A stretch of DNA of 13,807 bases from Pseudomonadota bacterium (GTDB lineage Bacteria; Pseudomonadota; Gammaproteobacteria; Burkholderiales; Burkholderiaceae_D): contig JAFECY010000026.1 in NCBI GenBank assembly GCA_018241865.1, positions 1 through 13,807 of the forward strand. The letters are read 5' to 3'. Shown here piece after piece: positions 1-8,097 of the stretch. Position numbers and translations under genes: made by a program. Numbering within the stretch: the first letter of the stretch is position 1; each line of letters begins with the position of its first letter. Under the pieces are notes generated by a model. It was given only the letters and a program-made list of their open reading frames with translations, ran no database searches and was not told the DNA's origin.

Positions 1-1392
1 GACTTCCAGCAAGTCGGTCGAATAAGCGGCAGCGCGTACCGTTTCCAATATCTGTGCCACCAAGCCTGGCCTGCCAAATTGTCGCAACGACAGGTTGACA
101 GCAATCAGCAAGGGATAACCTGCATCGCGCCATATCTGTCCTTGTCGGCAAGCGGTTTGCAAAACCCACTCGCCGATCGGCAAAATCAGGCCTGTTTCCT
201 CAGCCAGCGGGATAAATTTTTCCGGGGAAATCGAACCGAGCTCAGGGTGCTTCCAACGTATCAATGCCTCGACACCGATAATTTTCCCGGTCGCCAGATC
301 GACGCGCGGCTGATATTCAACCGTGAACTGCCCCCGTTCGAGCGCGACATGCAAACTATTGGCCATCACCATGAATTCTTTGGCGCGCAAATTCATTTCC
401 GGCGCAAACAATTTAATTTTGTCGCGGCCTTCTTCTTTGGCGCGATACATCGCGGTATCGGCATGCTTGAGTAGCGTGGTGGCATCTTGACCGTCCTGCG
501 GGTAAAAACTGATACCGATGCTGGCGGAGACGAACAATTCGTGCGCGTCGATGACGGCCGGTTTTTCGATGGCGGCCAGCAGGTTTTCCGCTAACAGGAT
601 CACAGTATTGCGATCCTCCGCCTGTTCCAGCACGATGGTAAATTCATCGCCGCCCAAACGCGCTAGCGTCTCGCATGGTGGCACACCGGCCTGTAAGCGC
701 GCTGCGATTTCTTGCAGAAGACGGTCGCCGATCTCGTGCCCGAGCGAATCATTGATGATTTTGAAGCGATCAAGATCAATGAAGATCACGCAAATGCGTG
801 TCTTATTTCTGGCTGCATTGACGATCGCGTCATCCAAGCGATCGTTGAACAACATGCGATTTGGTAGATTGGTCAGCGGATCGTGGTTGGCCAAAAATTC
901 CAGCGCCGATTCATAATCTTTATATTGCGAAATATCGGCGAAGGTGCCAATGTAGTGCGTCACTTTCTGGCTAGTGGTATCACGCACTGCATTGAGACTT
1001 AACAACTGCGTGTACGCTTGACCGTCCTTGCGCTCGTCCCCTATTTCACCTTTCCAACAACCTTTTTGGCGCAGTGCGTCCCCCAAATCCTTGTAGAATT
1101 TTTCGTCATGTTTTGTTGAATGCAACATGCGCGGCTTGTGTCCGATCACTTCTTCGGCGCTATAACCGGTGATATCAACGAAACCCTTGTTAATGAAAAG
1201 AATGCGCCGGTCGGCACCGAGAATCATGATGCCGTCCATGGTGTGCTGCATGGCGTGGCTAGCAAGCTGAGATTGCTGGAGCGCGCGATGATGTTCTGCT
1301 TCCCAAACCTGCCGACGATTCCGCATCCAGAAAATCATCGCGGCGAAACCAGCCAGTATCAGAACGAGCGACCAGACGAGGTTACTCCCCAT
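1..1392 (-). CDS. Membrane-anchored PAS-GGDEF-EAL protein, 3' end cut by the window
   Basis: Predicted cyclic-di-GMP turnover protein; 464 residues are visible and the frame is still open at base 1. Residues 5-23 form one hydrophobic N-terminal segment (likely membrane anchor) followed by a basic stretch. A PAS/PAC sensor spans about 45-158, and a GGDEF domain about 165-330 with an intact GGDEF signature at 247-251, so cyclase activity is plausible. The residues where the inhibitory RxxD I-site should lie read PPCE, so product inhibition there is probably lost. The EAL domain starts near 345, with EAL at 375-377 in the context GVEALIRW and a following NLS motif; it is truncated after about 110 residues, so phosphodiesterase competence cannot be judged. 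The ATG at 1392 is chosen because an in-frame stop lies at 1423-1425; its Shine-Dalgarno sequence (GGTGG) is weak. It lies 187 bp downstream of glmM on the same strand. The sensed signal is unknown. Confidence 0.93.
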   Translation of the reverse strand, partial: MGSNLVWSLVLILAGFAAMIFWMRNRRQVWEAEHHRALQQSQLASHAMQHTMDGIMILGADRRILFINKGFVDITGYSAEEVIGHKPRMLHSTKHDEKFYKDLGDALRQKGCWKGEIGDERKDGQAYTQLLSLNAVRDTTSQKVTHYIGTFADISQYKDYESALEFLANHDPLTNLPNRMLFNDRLDDAIVNAARNKTRICVIFIDLDRFKIINDSLGHEIGDRLLQEIAARLQAGVPPCETLARLGGDEFTIVLEQAEDRNTVILLAENLLAAIEKPAVIDAHELFVSASIGISFYPQDGQDATTLLKHADTAMYRAKEEGRDKIKLFAPEMNLRAKEFMVMANSLHVALERGQFTVEYQPRVDLATGKIIGVEALIRWKHPELGSISPEKFIPLAEETGLILPIGEWVLQTACRQGQIWRDAGYPLLIAVNLSLRQFGRPGLVAQILETVRAAAYSTDLLEV

Positions 1393-1579
1393 GGTGCCAC
1401 CATGATTTCTGCGGCAAGAAGGCTAGCAGCACCGCAATAGAATTCACTTTATTTCCTTCGGACAGTGGGGAACTGCGATTCGAATGCTACACGGCTATGG
1501 CCATGCCAAGGTGGTGAAATACTGTACCACACTCACTCTTGCACTTATGGCTAGGAAGGCCGAAGAAAACGATAAAAAA

Positions 1580-2914
1580 TCAAGAAGCGCCGAGCATCGC
1601 TGCCAAACGGCGCGCCATGGTTTCAGCCAGCGTTTGGTCGCGCGCCTCAACCATCACCCGTACCAGAGGCTCGGTGCCGGAAGGCCGAATCAACACGCGG
1701 CCGGCATCGCCCAGCTCACGCTCGACCGCCTGCTTTTCCTCGACCAAACTGGCATTTTTCTGCCAGTCGAAACCGGGGGCGACCTTGACGTTAATCAGGG
1801 TTTGCGGATAGAGCACAATATCCTCGGTACATTGAGCCAAAGTCTTGCCGCTGCGTTTCATCGCCGACAACACCTGCAACGCTGACACGATGCCGTCGCC
1901 CGTGGTATGGCGGTCGAGGAACAGCAAATGTCCAGAACCTTCGCCGCCAATCTGCCAACCGCGCTCTTGCAACATCTCCAGTACATAACGATCGCCCACC
2001 TTGGCACGAGCAAATCCCACGCCCATTTTTTTGAACGCGACTTCCAGCGCCATGTTGGTCATCAACGTGCCAACCGCTCCTTGTACCGCACCGGCAGTCA
2101 GCCTGTCCTTGACCATGACATACAAAAGTTCGTCGCCGTTATAAATGCGACCGCTACCATCGACCATAATCAGGCGGTCGGCATCGCCATCGAGCGCAAC
2201 ACCGACATCGGCGCGATGCTCGACCACGGCCTTGGCCAGCGCATTCGGTGCAGTCGCACCAAAACCGTCGTTGATGTTCAAACCGTTCGGCTGATTGCCG
2301 ATGGCGACCACTTCCGCGCCAAGTTCATGGAAGACATGTGGCGCAATGTGATACGCAGCACCATGTGCGCAATCGACCACGATTTTTAGATTGCGTAAAT
2401 CCAACTCATTCGGGAAAGTACTCTTGCAAAATTCGATGTAACGCCCCTGCGCATCGTCCAGACGCTTGGCCTTGCCCAATTTTTCCGAAGAAACGCAATC
2501 AATAGGCTGATCCAACACTGCCTCGATCGCCGCCTCAAGCGCATCCGGTAATTTGTTGCCCTGCGCAGAAAAAAATTTGATGCCGTTGTCGTAATACGGA
2601 TTGTGCGAAGCCGAGATGACTACACCGGCCGACAGTCGCAGCGCGCGCGTGAGATAAGCAACCGCCGGCGTCGGCACCGGACCGGCCAGCATGACATCGA
2701 CACCTGCGGCGGAAAAACCCGCTTCCAGCGCCGCTTCCAGCATGTATCCCGAAATGCGCGTGTCTTTGCCGATCAAGACAGTCGGCTTGCCGGATTCACT
2801 CCGGGTCAACACTTTGCCGGCGGCATAGCCCAGACGCATGACTAGCTCTGGCGTAATCGGCAGGCTACCGACGCGGCCGCGCACGCCATCGGTGCCGAAA
2901 TATTTGCGTGACAT
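1580..2914 (-). CDS. glmM: Phosphoglucosamine mutase GlmM
   Basis: Cytosolic enzyme converting glucosamine-6-phosphate to glucosamine-1-phosphate, a step towards UDP-GlcNAc for peptidoglycan and lipopolysaccharide. The 444-residue protein matches the family length (445 in E. coli) and begins [13 protein letters not shown]. The catalytic phosphoserine loop is ISASHNP with Ser103. The Mg-binding loop DGDADR is at 242-247, the sugar-binding GEGSGH at 324-329 and the phosphate-binding RPSGTEP at 410-416, so all alpha-phosphohexomutase active-site loops are intact. The frame stays open upstream to 3043, but that part lies inside folP; the ATG at 2914 fits the family N-terminus and has an AGGA ribosome site 8 nt upstream that directly follows the folP stop codon (TAAAAGGAAC). 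Only 13 nt separate folP and glmM, so they are probably co-transcribed and translationally coupled. A run of six T follows the stop, but I see no convincing terminator stem before it. Confidence 0.98.
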   Translation of the reverse strand: MSRKYFGTDGVRGRVGSLPITPELVMRLGYAAGKVLTRSESGKPTVLIGKDTRISGYMLEAALEAGFSAAGVDVMLAGPVPTPAVAYLTRALRLSAGVVISASHNPYYDNGIKFFSAQGNKLPDALEAAIEAVLDQPIDCVSSEKLGKAKRLDDAQGRYIEFCKSTFPNELDLRNLKIVVDCAHGAAYHIAPHVFHELGAEVVAIGNQPNGLNINDGFGATAPNALAKAVVEHRADVGVALDGDADRLIMVDGSGRIYNGDELLYVMVKDRLTAGAVQGAVGTLMTNMALEVAFKKMGVGFARAKVGDRYVLEMLQERGWQIGGEGSGHLLFLDRHTTGDGIVSALQVLSAMKRSGKTLAQCTEDIVLYPQTLINVKVAPGFDWQKNASLVEEKQAVERELGDAGRVLIRPSGTEPLVRVMVEARDQTLAETMARRLAAMLGAS

Positions 2915-2927
2915 GTTGTAGTTCCTT

Positions 2928-3803
2928 TTATTTGTTTGATGATGTGCTGGATGATTGTTCCGCCGCGCGTCGCTCAGCGGCATGCCAGACTGCGATGGCA
3001 TCGACCATTTCGGCCACATCGTGCACGCGCACAATGCGCGCACCTTGCGTAATCGCGAACAAGGTTGCCGCTAAGCTGCCTGCCAGTCTTGTCTCGACCG
3101 GCTTGCCCGTGATCGCACCGATCATGGATTTGCGCGACAGCCCGGCCAGCAGCGGCAAGCCCAGTTCGCCGCCGATGTCACCGATGGCGGCGAGCAAATC
3201 AAGATTATGCGCCAGCGTCTTACCGAAACAAAAACCAGGATCAACGCACAAGCGTGCGCGAGCAATCCCTTCCTGTTCCGCCGCCATCACGCGCGCGCGC
3301 AGAAATGCGCCGACCTCGGCGACTACATCTACGTACTGCGGAGCGCTCTGCATCGTTTGCGGGTCGCCCTGCATGTGCATGATACATAGGCCGCAATCGC
3401 TGTCCTTGACTGCCTCCAGCGCACTAGGCAGACCAAAGCCGCGAATATCGTTAATCATATCGGCACCGGCATGCAAGACCTCGCGCATCACTTCCGGCTT
3501 GCAGGTATCGACGGACAAGGGTTTGCCACAATCGCGCAAGGCGTACAGCACCGGCATGACGCGGCGCAATTCTTCCGCCAGCGGCACCGGCGGCGAGCCC
3601 GGTCGCGTCGATTCCGCACCGATGTCGATGATATCGACGCCATCGACCATCATTTGCTCGGCACGCGACAACGCCGCTTCCAGCGAGAAAAAATGGCCGC
3701 CATCGGAAAAAGAATCTGGCGTGATATTCAGCACACCCATCACTAACGGCCGATCCGTCGCGCCTACCGGCAGACGGAAGCGGCCGCACTGCAACTGCTG
3801 CAT
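2928..3803 (-). CDS. folP: Dihydropteroate synthase FolP
   Basis: Condenses para-aminobenzoate with dihydropterin pyrophosphate in folate synthesis; it is the sulfonamide target. The 291-residue TIM-barrel protein (282 in E. coli) shows the family motifs in order: [11 protein letters not shown] at 26-36, ESTRPG at 64-69, DPGFCFGK at 188-195, SRKS at 223-226 and the RVHDV strand at 259-263. The start at 3803 is chosen for its GGGGAG ribosome site 5 nt upstream. A longer reading from a GTG at 3845 would be translated through the terminator hairpin at 3821-3848 and adds residues not typical of the family. It lies downstream of ftsH, as in E. coli, and 13 nt before glmM. The C-terminal tail after about 280 is serine-rich and probably disordered. 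Confidence 0.98.
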   Translation of the reverse strand: MQQLQCGRFRLPVGATDRPLVMGVLNITPDSFSDGGHFFSLEAALSRAEQMMVDGVDIIDIGAESTRPGSPPVPLAEELRRVMPVLYALRDCGKPLSVDTCKPEVMREVLHAGADMINDIRGFGLPSALEAVKDSDCGLCIMHMQGDPQTMQSAPQYVDVVAEVGAFLRARVMAAEQEGIARARLCVDPGFCFGKTLAHNLDLLAAIGDIGGELGLPLLAGLSRKSMIGAITGKPVETRLAGSLAATLFAITQGARIVRVHDVAEMVDAIAVWHAAERRAAEQSSSTSSNK

Positions 3804-3820
3804 ACCTGCTCCCCGCAAAG

Positions 3821-3848
3821 AAAAAGGGTGAAGATCGCTCCTCACCCT
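3821..3848 (-). terminator. Intrinsic terminator downstream of ftsH
   Basis: Read on the minus strand, AGGGTGAGGA-GCGA-TCTTCACCCT forms a 10-bp stem (one G-U pair) closed by a GNRA-type GCGA tetraloop, followed at once by TTTTTC. This is a textbook Rho-independent terminator. It lies 51 bp after the ftsH stop and its T-tract ends about 18 nt before the folP start codon, just ahead of the folP ribosome site. It should at least attenuate read-through from ftsH into folP-glmM. No in-window promoter for folP was found between it and the gene. Confidence 0.8.
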
Positions 3849-3899
3849 ACATCACCTACATTCATTCAAGATCAACGCAACGCCTACGTCCTTCCTACA

Positions 3900-5786
3900 T
3901 CAGGCCGGCGCAGTGGCATTCGGCGATACACCGCCAGAGGTATTGTCCGGCGGCGACTTGCGGCTGGTGACGCCCGCCTTGGGCTGGCGCGGCTCGTGAC
4001 CGGCCATGATGTCGTTGATCTGATCGGCATCAATGGTTTCCCATTCCAGCAGCGCCTTGGTCATCATCTCAACCTTGTCGCGATTCTCATCCAACAGTTT
4101 GCGCGCCAACGCGTATTGCTCGTCAAGAATGCGGCGAATTTCGCCGTCAACTTTTTGCTGGGTCGCTTCCGAAATAGTCTTGGAAGGCCCGCCGAAATAC
4201 CCTTCGTTTTGGCTGTCTTCATACACCATCACGCCCAAGCTGTCGGACATGCCGAATTTGGTTACCATCGACCGCGCCAGTTTAGTCGCGCGAGAAAAAT
4301 CGTTAGAAGCGCCAGTGGACATCTGACCAACGAATAATTCCTCAGCGATGCGGCCGCCAAACAAAATGGAAATCTCTTCCAACATTTTGTCTTTATAACC
4401 GCTGATCTGGTCATGTTCCGGCAATTGCCAAGTCAAACCAAGCGCATACCCACGCGGCATGATGGTGACTTTATGCACAGGGTCGGCCTTAGGCAGCAGC
4501 TTGGCGACGACAGCATGGCCGGACTCGTGATACGCAGTATTGCGACGTTCTTCCTCGCGCATGACCATCGACTTGCGTTCCGGCCCCATGTATATCTTAT
4601 CCTTGGCATCCTCGAAGTCCTGCATATCGACCAAGCGCTTGTTGCGACGAGCGGCGAACAATGCCGCTTCGTTGACCAAGTTAGCCAAGTCGGCACCGGA
4701 AAAGCCCGGTGTGCCGCGCGCCAGAATATCGGCCTTGACGTCTGGTGCAATCGGCACTTTACGCATATGAACATACAGAATTTGCTCGCGACCACGAATG
4801 TCCGGCAAGCCGACCATCACTTGTCGATCGAAACGACCAGGACGCAGCAGCGCCTTGTCCAACACGTCGGCACGGTTGGTGGCAGCAATCACGATCACGC
4901 CGGCATTGGCCTCGAAACCGTCCATCTCGACCAACAACTGGTTCAGAGTCTGTTCACGTTCGTCGTTACCGCCGCCCATGCCGGCACCGCGATGACGGCC
5001 AACCGCATCGATCTCATCGATGAAGACGATGCATGGCGAATGTTTTTTGGCGTTCTCGAACATGTCGCGTACACGTGACGCGCCCACGCCGACGAACATT
5101 TCGACAAAGTCGGAACCAGAAATGGTGAAGAACGGCACCTTGGCTTCACCAGCAATGGCGCGTGCCAACAAAGTTTTACCGGTACCCGGCGGCCCGACCA
5201 TCAGCACGCCACGCGGAATACGACCACCCAATTTTTGGAACTTGGTTGGATCGCGCAGAAAATCGACCAACTCCTGCACTTCTTCCTTCGCTTCGTCGCA
5301 ACCGGCGACATCGGCAAACGTGATGGCGTTATTATTTTCATCCAACATGCGCGCCTTCGATTTGCCGAAGGAAAACGCGCCGCCTTTGCCGCCACCTTGC
5401 ATCTGGCGCATGAAGAAAATCCACACACCGATCAAGAGCAGCATCGGGAACCAGTTGATGAAAATTTGCGCCAAGAACGATTGTTCTTCCGGCTGCTTCA
5501 AATCGAATTTGACGCCCGTATTAATCAGGTCCCCGGTGAGTCCGCGATCGAAGAAAGGCGAATAGGCCGTCTTGATTTTTTTACCATCCGTTGTGGTGGC
5601 GACAATGCTGCGATCCTCGATCACCACATCTTTGATCTGCTTGGCATGCAACTGATCCAAAAATTCGGAATAGGAAACTGCCGTCGCGCCGCTCGCCACA
5701 GAGCGTCCTTCGAACTGCTTGAAAACAGTAAACAGCACCAAGGCGATCACAACCCAGATGGCGGCTTTGGAAAACATATTATTCAC
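3900..5786 (-). CDS. ftsH: ATP-dependent zinc metalloprotease FtsH
   Basis: Hexameric inner-membrane AAA+ protease that extracts and degrades damaged membrane proteins and regulators (in E. coli also sigma-32 and LpxC). The protein has 628 residues. Transmembrane helices lie at about 7-24 and 106-126 around a periplasmic domain. The AAA module has Walker A GPPGTGKT (198-205), the pore loop FVGVG (231-235), Walker B VFIDEID (254-260) and an arginine-finger segment near 310-322. The M41 protease has the zinc motif HESGH (420-424) and a third ligand, Asp496, in the context SNDF. All catalytic elements are intact. The tail after about 595 is proline/serine-rich. A GTG start at 5786 is preferred over ATG at 5777 because GGAGGAG lies 8 nt before the GTG but 17 nt before the ATG. 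A 140-bp gap separates it from rlmE, so it may have its own promoter; an intrinsic terminator follows it. Confidence 0.98.
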   Translation of the reverse strand: MNNMFSKAAIWVVIALVLFTVFKQFEGRSVASGATAVSYSEFLDQLHAKQIKDVVIEDRSIVATTTDGKKIKTAYSPFFDRGLTGDLINTGVKFDLKQPEEQSFLAQIFINWFPMLLLIGVWIFFMRQMQGGGKGGAFSFGKSKARMLDENNNAITFADVAGCDEAKEEVQELVDFLRDPTKFQKLGGRIPRGVLMVGPPGTGKTLLARAIAGEAKVPFFTISGSDFVEMFVGVGASRVRDMFENAKKHSPCIVFIDEIDAVGRHRGAGMGGGNDEREQTLNQLLVEMDGFEANAGVIVIAATNRADVLDKALLRPGRFDRQVMVGLPDIRGREQILYVHMRKVPIAPDVKADILARGTPGFSGADLANLVNEAALFAARRNKRLVDMQDFEDAKDKIYMGPERKSMVMREEERRNTAYHESGHAVVAKLLPKADPVHKVTIMPRGYALGLTWQLPEHDQISGYKDKMLEEISILFGGRIAEELFVGQMSTGASNDFSRATKLARSMVTKFGMSDSLGVMVYEDSQNEGYFGGPSKTISEATQQKVDGEIRRILDEQYALARKLLDENRDKVEMMTKALLEWETIDADQINDIMAGHEPRQPKAGVTSRKSPPDNTSGGVSPNATAPA

Positions 5787-5794
5787 GGGGGAAA

Positions 5795-5801
5795 CTCCTC
5801 C
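5795..5801 (-). promoter_or_regulatory. Ribosome binding site deciding the ftsH GTG start
   Basis: The minus strand reads GGAGGAG and then 8 nt before GTG (5784-5786). The alternative in-frame ATG three codons later would be 17 nt away, which is too far for efficient initiation. Confidence 0.65.
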
Positions 5802-5926
5802 AGCGCGGTGATGCGCTTCGATATAGCGTCTTTGGCGATTTTACTCGCAATACACAGGGCTTGCCAGCGAGAATGTGGTGGTGAAAGCCTTAATAATCAA
5901 GGGTAATTCAGCGGTTTTTCCGAATT

Positions 5927-6571
5927 TTAGACGGGATTTTTCAATCCTTTGCCCAGTACGAAAATTTCGGAGGATTTATCCCGACTGGCTTTCGGTTTTT
6001 TGGAGGAAACTGTTTTGAATTCCTCCCTGAATTTCGACAGGATATCGTTGTAACCGGAACCATTGAAACACTTGACGAGCAAAGCCCCGGAAGGCTTCAA
6101 GTGCGTGCGGGCGAAATCCATCGCCAGTTCGATGATGTGCTCGACTCGTGCGGCATCGGTCACAGCAACGCCTGACAGATTGGGCGCCATATCGGACAGC
6201 ACCAGATCGACTTGGCGCTCACCTACTAACGCTTCCAATTGATCCAGCACCGCCTGTTCGCGGAAATCACCCTGAATGAAATGGACGTCGGCGATCGGTT
6301 CCATCGGCAAGATATCCAGACCAATGATGACACCGTTGATGCCGCCGCCGGCTTGTCCGGCCAGCTTGTTGCGCACATACTGCGACCAGCTTCCCGGCGT
6401 GCAACCGAGATCGACGATCACCTGTCCTGATCGGATCAATTTTTCCGCCTCATCGATTTCCTGTAGTTTATAAACGGCGCGGGCGCGATAACCCTCTTTC
6501 TGCGCCAGTTTTACGAACGGATCGTTAAGATGGTCATGCACCCAGTTTTTATTAAATTTGTTCTTTGCCAT
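5927..6571 (-). CDS. rlmE: 23S rRNA (uridine-2'-O)-methyltransferase RlmE (FtsJ/RrmJ)
   Basis: Methylates the 2'-OH of U2552 in the A-loop of 23S rRNA (E. coli numbering), a late step of 50S assembly, using S-adenosylmethionine. The 214-residue protein (209 in E. coli) has a Rossmann-like fold with the SAM loop [11 protein letters not shown] at 54-64; E. coli has DLGAAPGGWSQ. The catalytic K-D-K-E tetrad is present as Lys35, Asp127 (SDMAPNLSG), Lys167 (LVKCFNG) and Glu202 (SSEIFVL). The start [10 protein letters not shown] is the only sensible one, but there is no recognisable Shine-Dalgarno sequence before it (GTATTCTACGCGA), so initiation may be weak or near-leaderless. It is divergent from yhbY with 31 bp between start codons and lies upstream of ftsH, as in many proteobacteria. 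Confidence 0.97.
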   Translation of the reverse strand: MAKNKFNKNWVHDHLNDPFVKLAQKEGYRARAVYKLQEIDEAEKLIRSGQVIVDLGCTPGSWSQYVRNKLAGQAGGGINGVIIGLDILPMEPIADVHFIQGDFREQAVLDQLEALVGERQVDLVLSDMAPNLSGVAVTDAARVEHIIELAMDFARTHLKPSGALLVKCFNGSGYNDILSKFREEFKTVSSKKPKASRDKSSEIFVLGKGLKNPV

Positions 6572-6576
6572 TCGCG

Positions 6577-6582
6577 TAGAAT
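6577..6582 (+). promoter_or_regulatory. Candidate -10 element for yhbY
   Basis: TAGAAT matches the sigma-70 -10 consensus at five of six positions and lies 20 bp before the yhbY ATG. No good -35 hexamer is found at 16-18 bp upstream (the sequence there is AT-rich and inside the rlmE coding region), so the assignment is tentative. Confidence 0.4.
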
Positions 6583-6602
6583 ACTGCTTTCAAAGGATTT
6601 TT

Positions 6603-7073
6603 ATGCTGAAACTCACACCCGCCGAGCGCAGTAATTTGCGCGACGAAGCGCATGCTCTGAACCCGGTTGTCATCATCGGCGATGCCGGATTAACCGCGGC
6701 CGTTCTCAAGGAAATCGACGCCAGCCTCAAAGCACACGGCTTGATTAAAGTGCGCGTATTCGGCGACGAGCGCGAAGAACGCATCGGTATATATGACGCC
6801 ATTTGTGCGGAACTACATGCTGCACCGATCCAACACATCGGCAAACTACTGGTCATTTATCGCCCCAAAGAGGAAGCCATCAAGGAATCCCAAGGCAAAA
6901 AAGGGAGGGGTTTGCGCGAAGTCACCATCGTCAAACCTAGCCGCAGCGGCACCAAGAAACCGTCGGTGAGCAAAGTCATGTTGAAGGGAAATGAGCGGGT
7001 AACTGCCGGCGGTACGATCAAGCGCGCCAAGCCGCGTCAGACCAGCAGCAAGAAATCCCTATCGGCAAAATAA
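6603..7073 (+). CDS. yhbY: YhbY-type CRM-domain RNA-binding protein with a basic tail
   Basis: Small ribosome-assembly-associated RNA-binding protein; E. coli YhbY binds pre-50S particles. The 156-residue product has the CRM domain at about 1-93, with the GxxG-type RNA-contact loop GDAG at 26-29. Residues 94-156 are an extra tail absent from the 97-residue E. coli protein: it holds 13 Lys and 6 Arg against 3 acidic residues, is rich in Ser/Gly/Pro, and is likely disordered and RNA-contacting. The ATG at 6603 is chosen because AAAGGA lies 6 nt upstream and MLKLTPAERS is the family N-terminus; an upstream in-frame ATG at 6558 lies inside rlmE. It is the only plus-strand gene here. It is divergent from rlmE and ends 6 bp before the convergent DUF4149 stop codon, leaving no room for a terminator between them. 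Confidence 0.95.
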   Translation: MLKLTPAERSNLRDEAHALNPVVIIGDAGLTAAVLKEIDASLKAHGLIKVRVFGDEREERIGIYDAICAELHAAPIQHIGKLLVIYRPKEEAIKESQGKKGRGLREVTIVKPSRSGTKKPSVSKVMLKGNERVTAGGTIKRAKPRQTSSKKSLSAK

Positions 7074-7079
7074 AGCTGC

Positions 7080-7526
7080 TCAACGCAGCTTCAAAATCAA
7101 CCCGATCCCCAGCAGGCTTTGCAGCAAAAATATTATGCTGGCAATGCCGTGCAACCAAGCAAACTGCATACTCGTTCCGGCAGCAGCTAAACCGGCGGAG
7201 CCTGCTGCATCCTTCAGTGCGGCCATATAAGGCTGCAAACCGAAATACCCCACCGCCGTGCATGCCAGCATGGCGACGATCAAGCCGAGGAGCTGCTTGC
7301 GCAGTCTTTCATTCGCACCACGGTTCAGGAACATCAGCAAGAGCAGGATCAAACCGGACACCAGCGATACCCAAGCTTCAGTGTGGAAGATGCTGCCTGC
7401 GATCGTGCCGGCAAGCGTGCGATCGGCAAGCGTGGCGAACAGAGTCGGCGCGACGATATAGCCAACCGTCCAGAGGCTGCCCACCCAAAGCGTTGCCAGC
7501 AGCAGCCGGATGCGCGCCATGCTCAT
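7080..7526 (-). CDS. DUF4149 family integral membrane protein
   Basis: Small inner-membrane protein of unknown function with 148 residues. Four hydrophobic helices are visible at about 6-26, 51-68, 79-98 and 125-145. The first carries the LLATLWVGSLWTVGYIVAPTLF-type pattern of this family, recognised here from memory. There is no catalytic motif and no signal peptide cleavage site. The reading begins right after greA: the DNA reads TGA-GTG-ATG-AGC-ATG, where TGA is the greA stop, so initiation at 7526 (or ATG at 7520) is probably coupled to greA translation, as no separate Shine-Dalgarno sequence is evident. Its position between greA and yhbY is, to my recollection, shared with Burkholderiales. 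Confidence 0.85.
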   Translation of the reverse strand: MSMARIRLLLATLWVGSLWTVGYIVAPTLFATLADRTLAGTIAGSIFHTEAWVSLVSGLILLLLMFLNRGANERLRKQLLGLIVAMLACTAVGYFGLQPYMAALKDAAGSAGLAAAGTSMQFAWLHGIASIIFLLQSLLGIGLILKLR

Positions 7527-7529
7527 CAC

Positions 7530-8006
7530 TCAGACGTAACGCACGTCTAGGATTTCATATTCGCGCGGACCGGACGGCGCCTTGACCTCGACCACGTCGC
7601 CGGCGTATTTGCCGATCAGGGCGCGCGCAATCGGCGAGGTCACGGAAATCTTCAAATCCTTCAGGTCGGCTTCGTCTTCGCCGACGATCTGGTAAGTCAC
7701 CTTCTGGCCGGACTCCATATCTTCCAGATGCACCGTCGAGGCAAACACCACGCGACCTTCGGCGTCGAGCAAGGTCGGGTCGATGATTTGCGCCGCGCCG
7801 AGCTTGCCTTCGAGGTCGGCAATGCGGCCTTCGATGAAGCTCTGTTTTTCTTTGGCGGCATCGTATTCGGCATTTTCCGACAAGTCGCCCTGCGCCCGCG
7901 CTTCGGCGATGGCGGTGATGACGGCGGGACGTTCCTTGGTCTTCAGGCGCTGCAGCTCTTCCTTGAGCAATTCTGCGCCGCGCTTGGTAATGGGTACTGA
8001 ACTCAT
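7530..8006 (-). CDS. greA: Transcription elongation factor GreA
   Basis: Rescues backtracked RNA polymerase by stimulating cleavage of the nascent RNA 3' end through the secondary channel. At 158 residues it is exactly the length of the E. coli protein. The N-terminal coiled-coil hairpin (about 1-75) carries the acidic tip [12 protein letters not shown] with Asp41 and Glu44, the residues that coordinate the catalytic Mg. The C-terminal FKBP-like domain follows, ending [13 protein letters not shown]. The ATG at 8006 gives the standard N-terminus [10 protein letters not shown], although the upstream GTAGAAAATC is a poor ribosome site. It follows carB after 91 bp containing a hairpin and a T7 run, and precedes DUF4149 directly. 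It may be read from the carA promoter or from a local one that I could not identify. Confidence 0.98.
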   Translation of the reverse strand: MSSVPITKRGAELLKEELQRLKTKERPAVITAIAEARAQGDLSENAEYDAAKEKQSFIEGRIADLEGKLGAAQIIDPTLLDAEGRVVFASTVHLEDMESGQKVTYQIVGEDEADLKDLKISVTSPIARALIGKYAGDVVEVKAPSGPREYEILDVRYV

Positions 8007-8042
8007 GATTTTCTACAATCAAAAAAACCACAGAGCTCACAG

Positions 8043-8067
8043 GGCGTACCGGACAAGCGGTACTGCC
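8043..8067 (-). other. Hairpin in the carB-greA gap
   Basis: On the minus strand, GGC-A-GTACCG, loop CTTGTC, CGGTAC-GCC forms a 9-bp stem with one bulged A. A run of seven T (8021-8027) follows only after 15 nt, so it is not a standard intrinsic terminator. It could be a weak terminator, an RNA-processing site or a transcript-end stabiliser between carB and greA. Confidence 0.4.
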
Positions 8068-8097
8068 GTGAGCGCTGCGGGGATTTACTGGATAGGA

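Noticed and set aside
1393..1579. Gap between glmM and the GGDEF-EAL gene
   Set aside because: Searched for a promoter, small RNA or gene; only short dyads such as ATGGCCAT and a TTGGCA hexamer with wrong spacing were seen.
1571..1600. Terminator after glmM (T6 run after the stop codon)
   Set aside because: Only a 4-bp stem (AGCG/CGCT) with an 8-nt loop precedes the T-run; too weak to call.
2915..3043. N-terminal extension of GlmM by 43 residues
   Set aside because: The extension lies inside folP, and the family N-terminus [10 protein letters not shown] has its own ribosome site.
2908..3831. A 307-codon open frame on the plus strand opposite folP
   Set aside because: It is antisense to an intact folP, with a Ser/Arg/Pro-rich translation typical of a shadow frame.
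3804..3845. GTG start adding 14 residues to FolP
   Set aside because: It would begin inside the terminator hairpin, and the ATG at 3803 has a good GGGGAG site at 5 nt.
5820..5850. Possible sigma-70 promoter for ftsH (TTGCGA and TATATC)
   Set aside because: The spacer is 19 bp and both hexamers match at only four of six positions, too weak to annotate.
5868..5901. Possible heat-shock (sigma-32) promoter before ftsH, CTTGATT with a CACATT-like -10
   Set aside because: The -10 match is poor and the spacing is long; heat-shock control of ftsH is known in E. coli, but this sequence does not establish it here.
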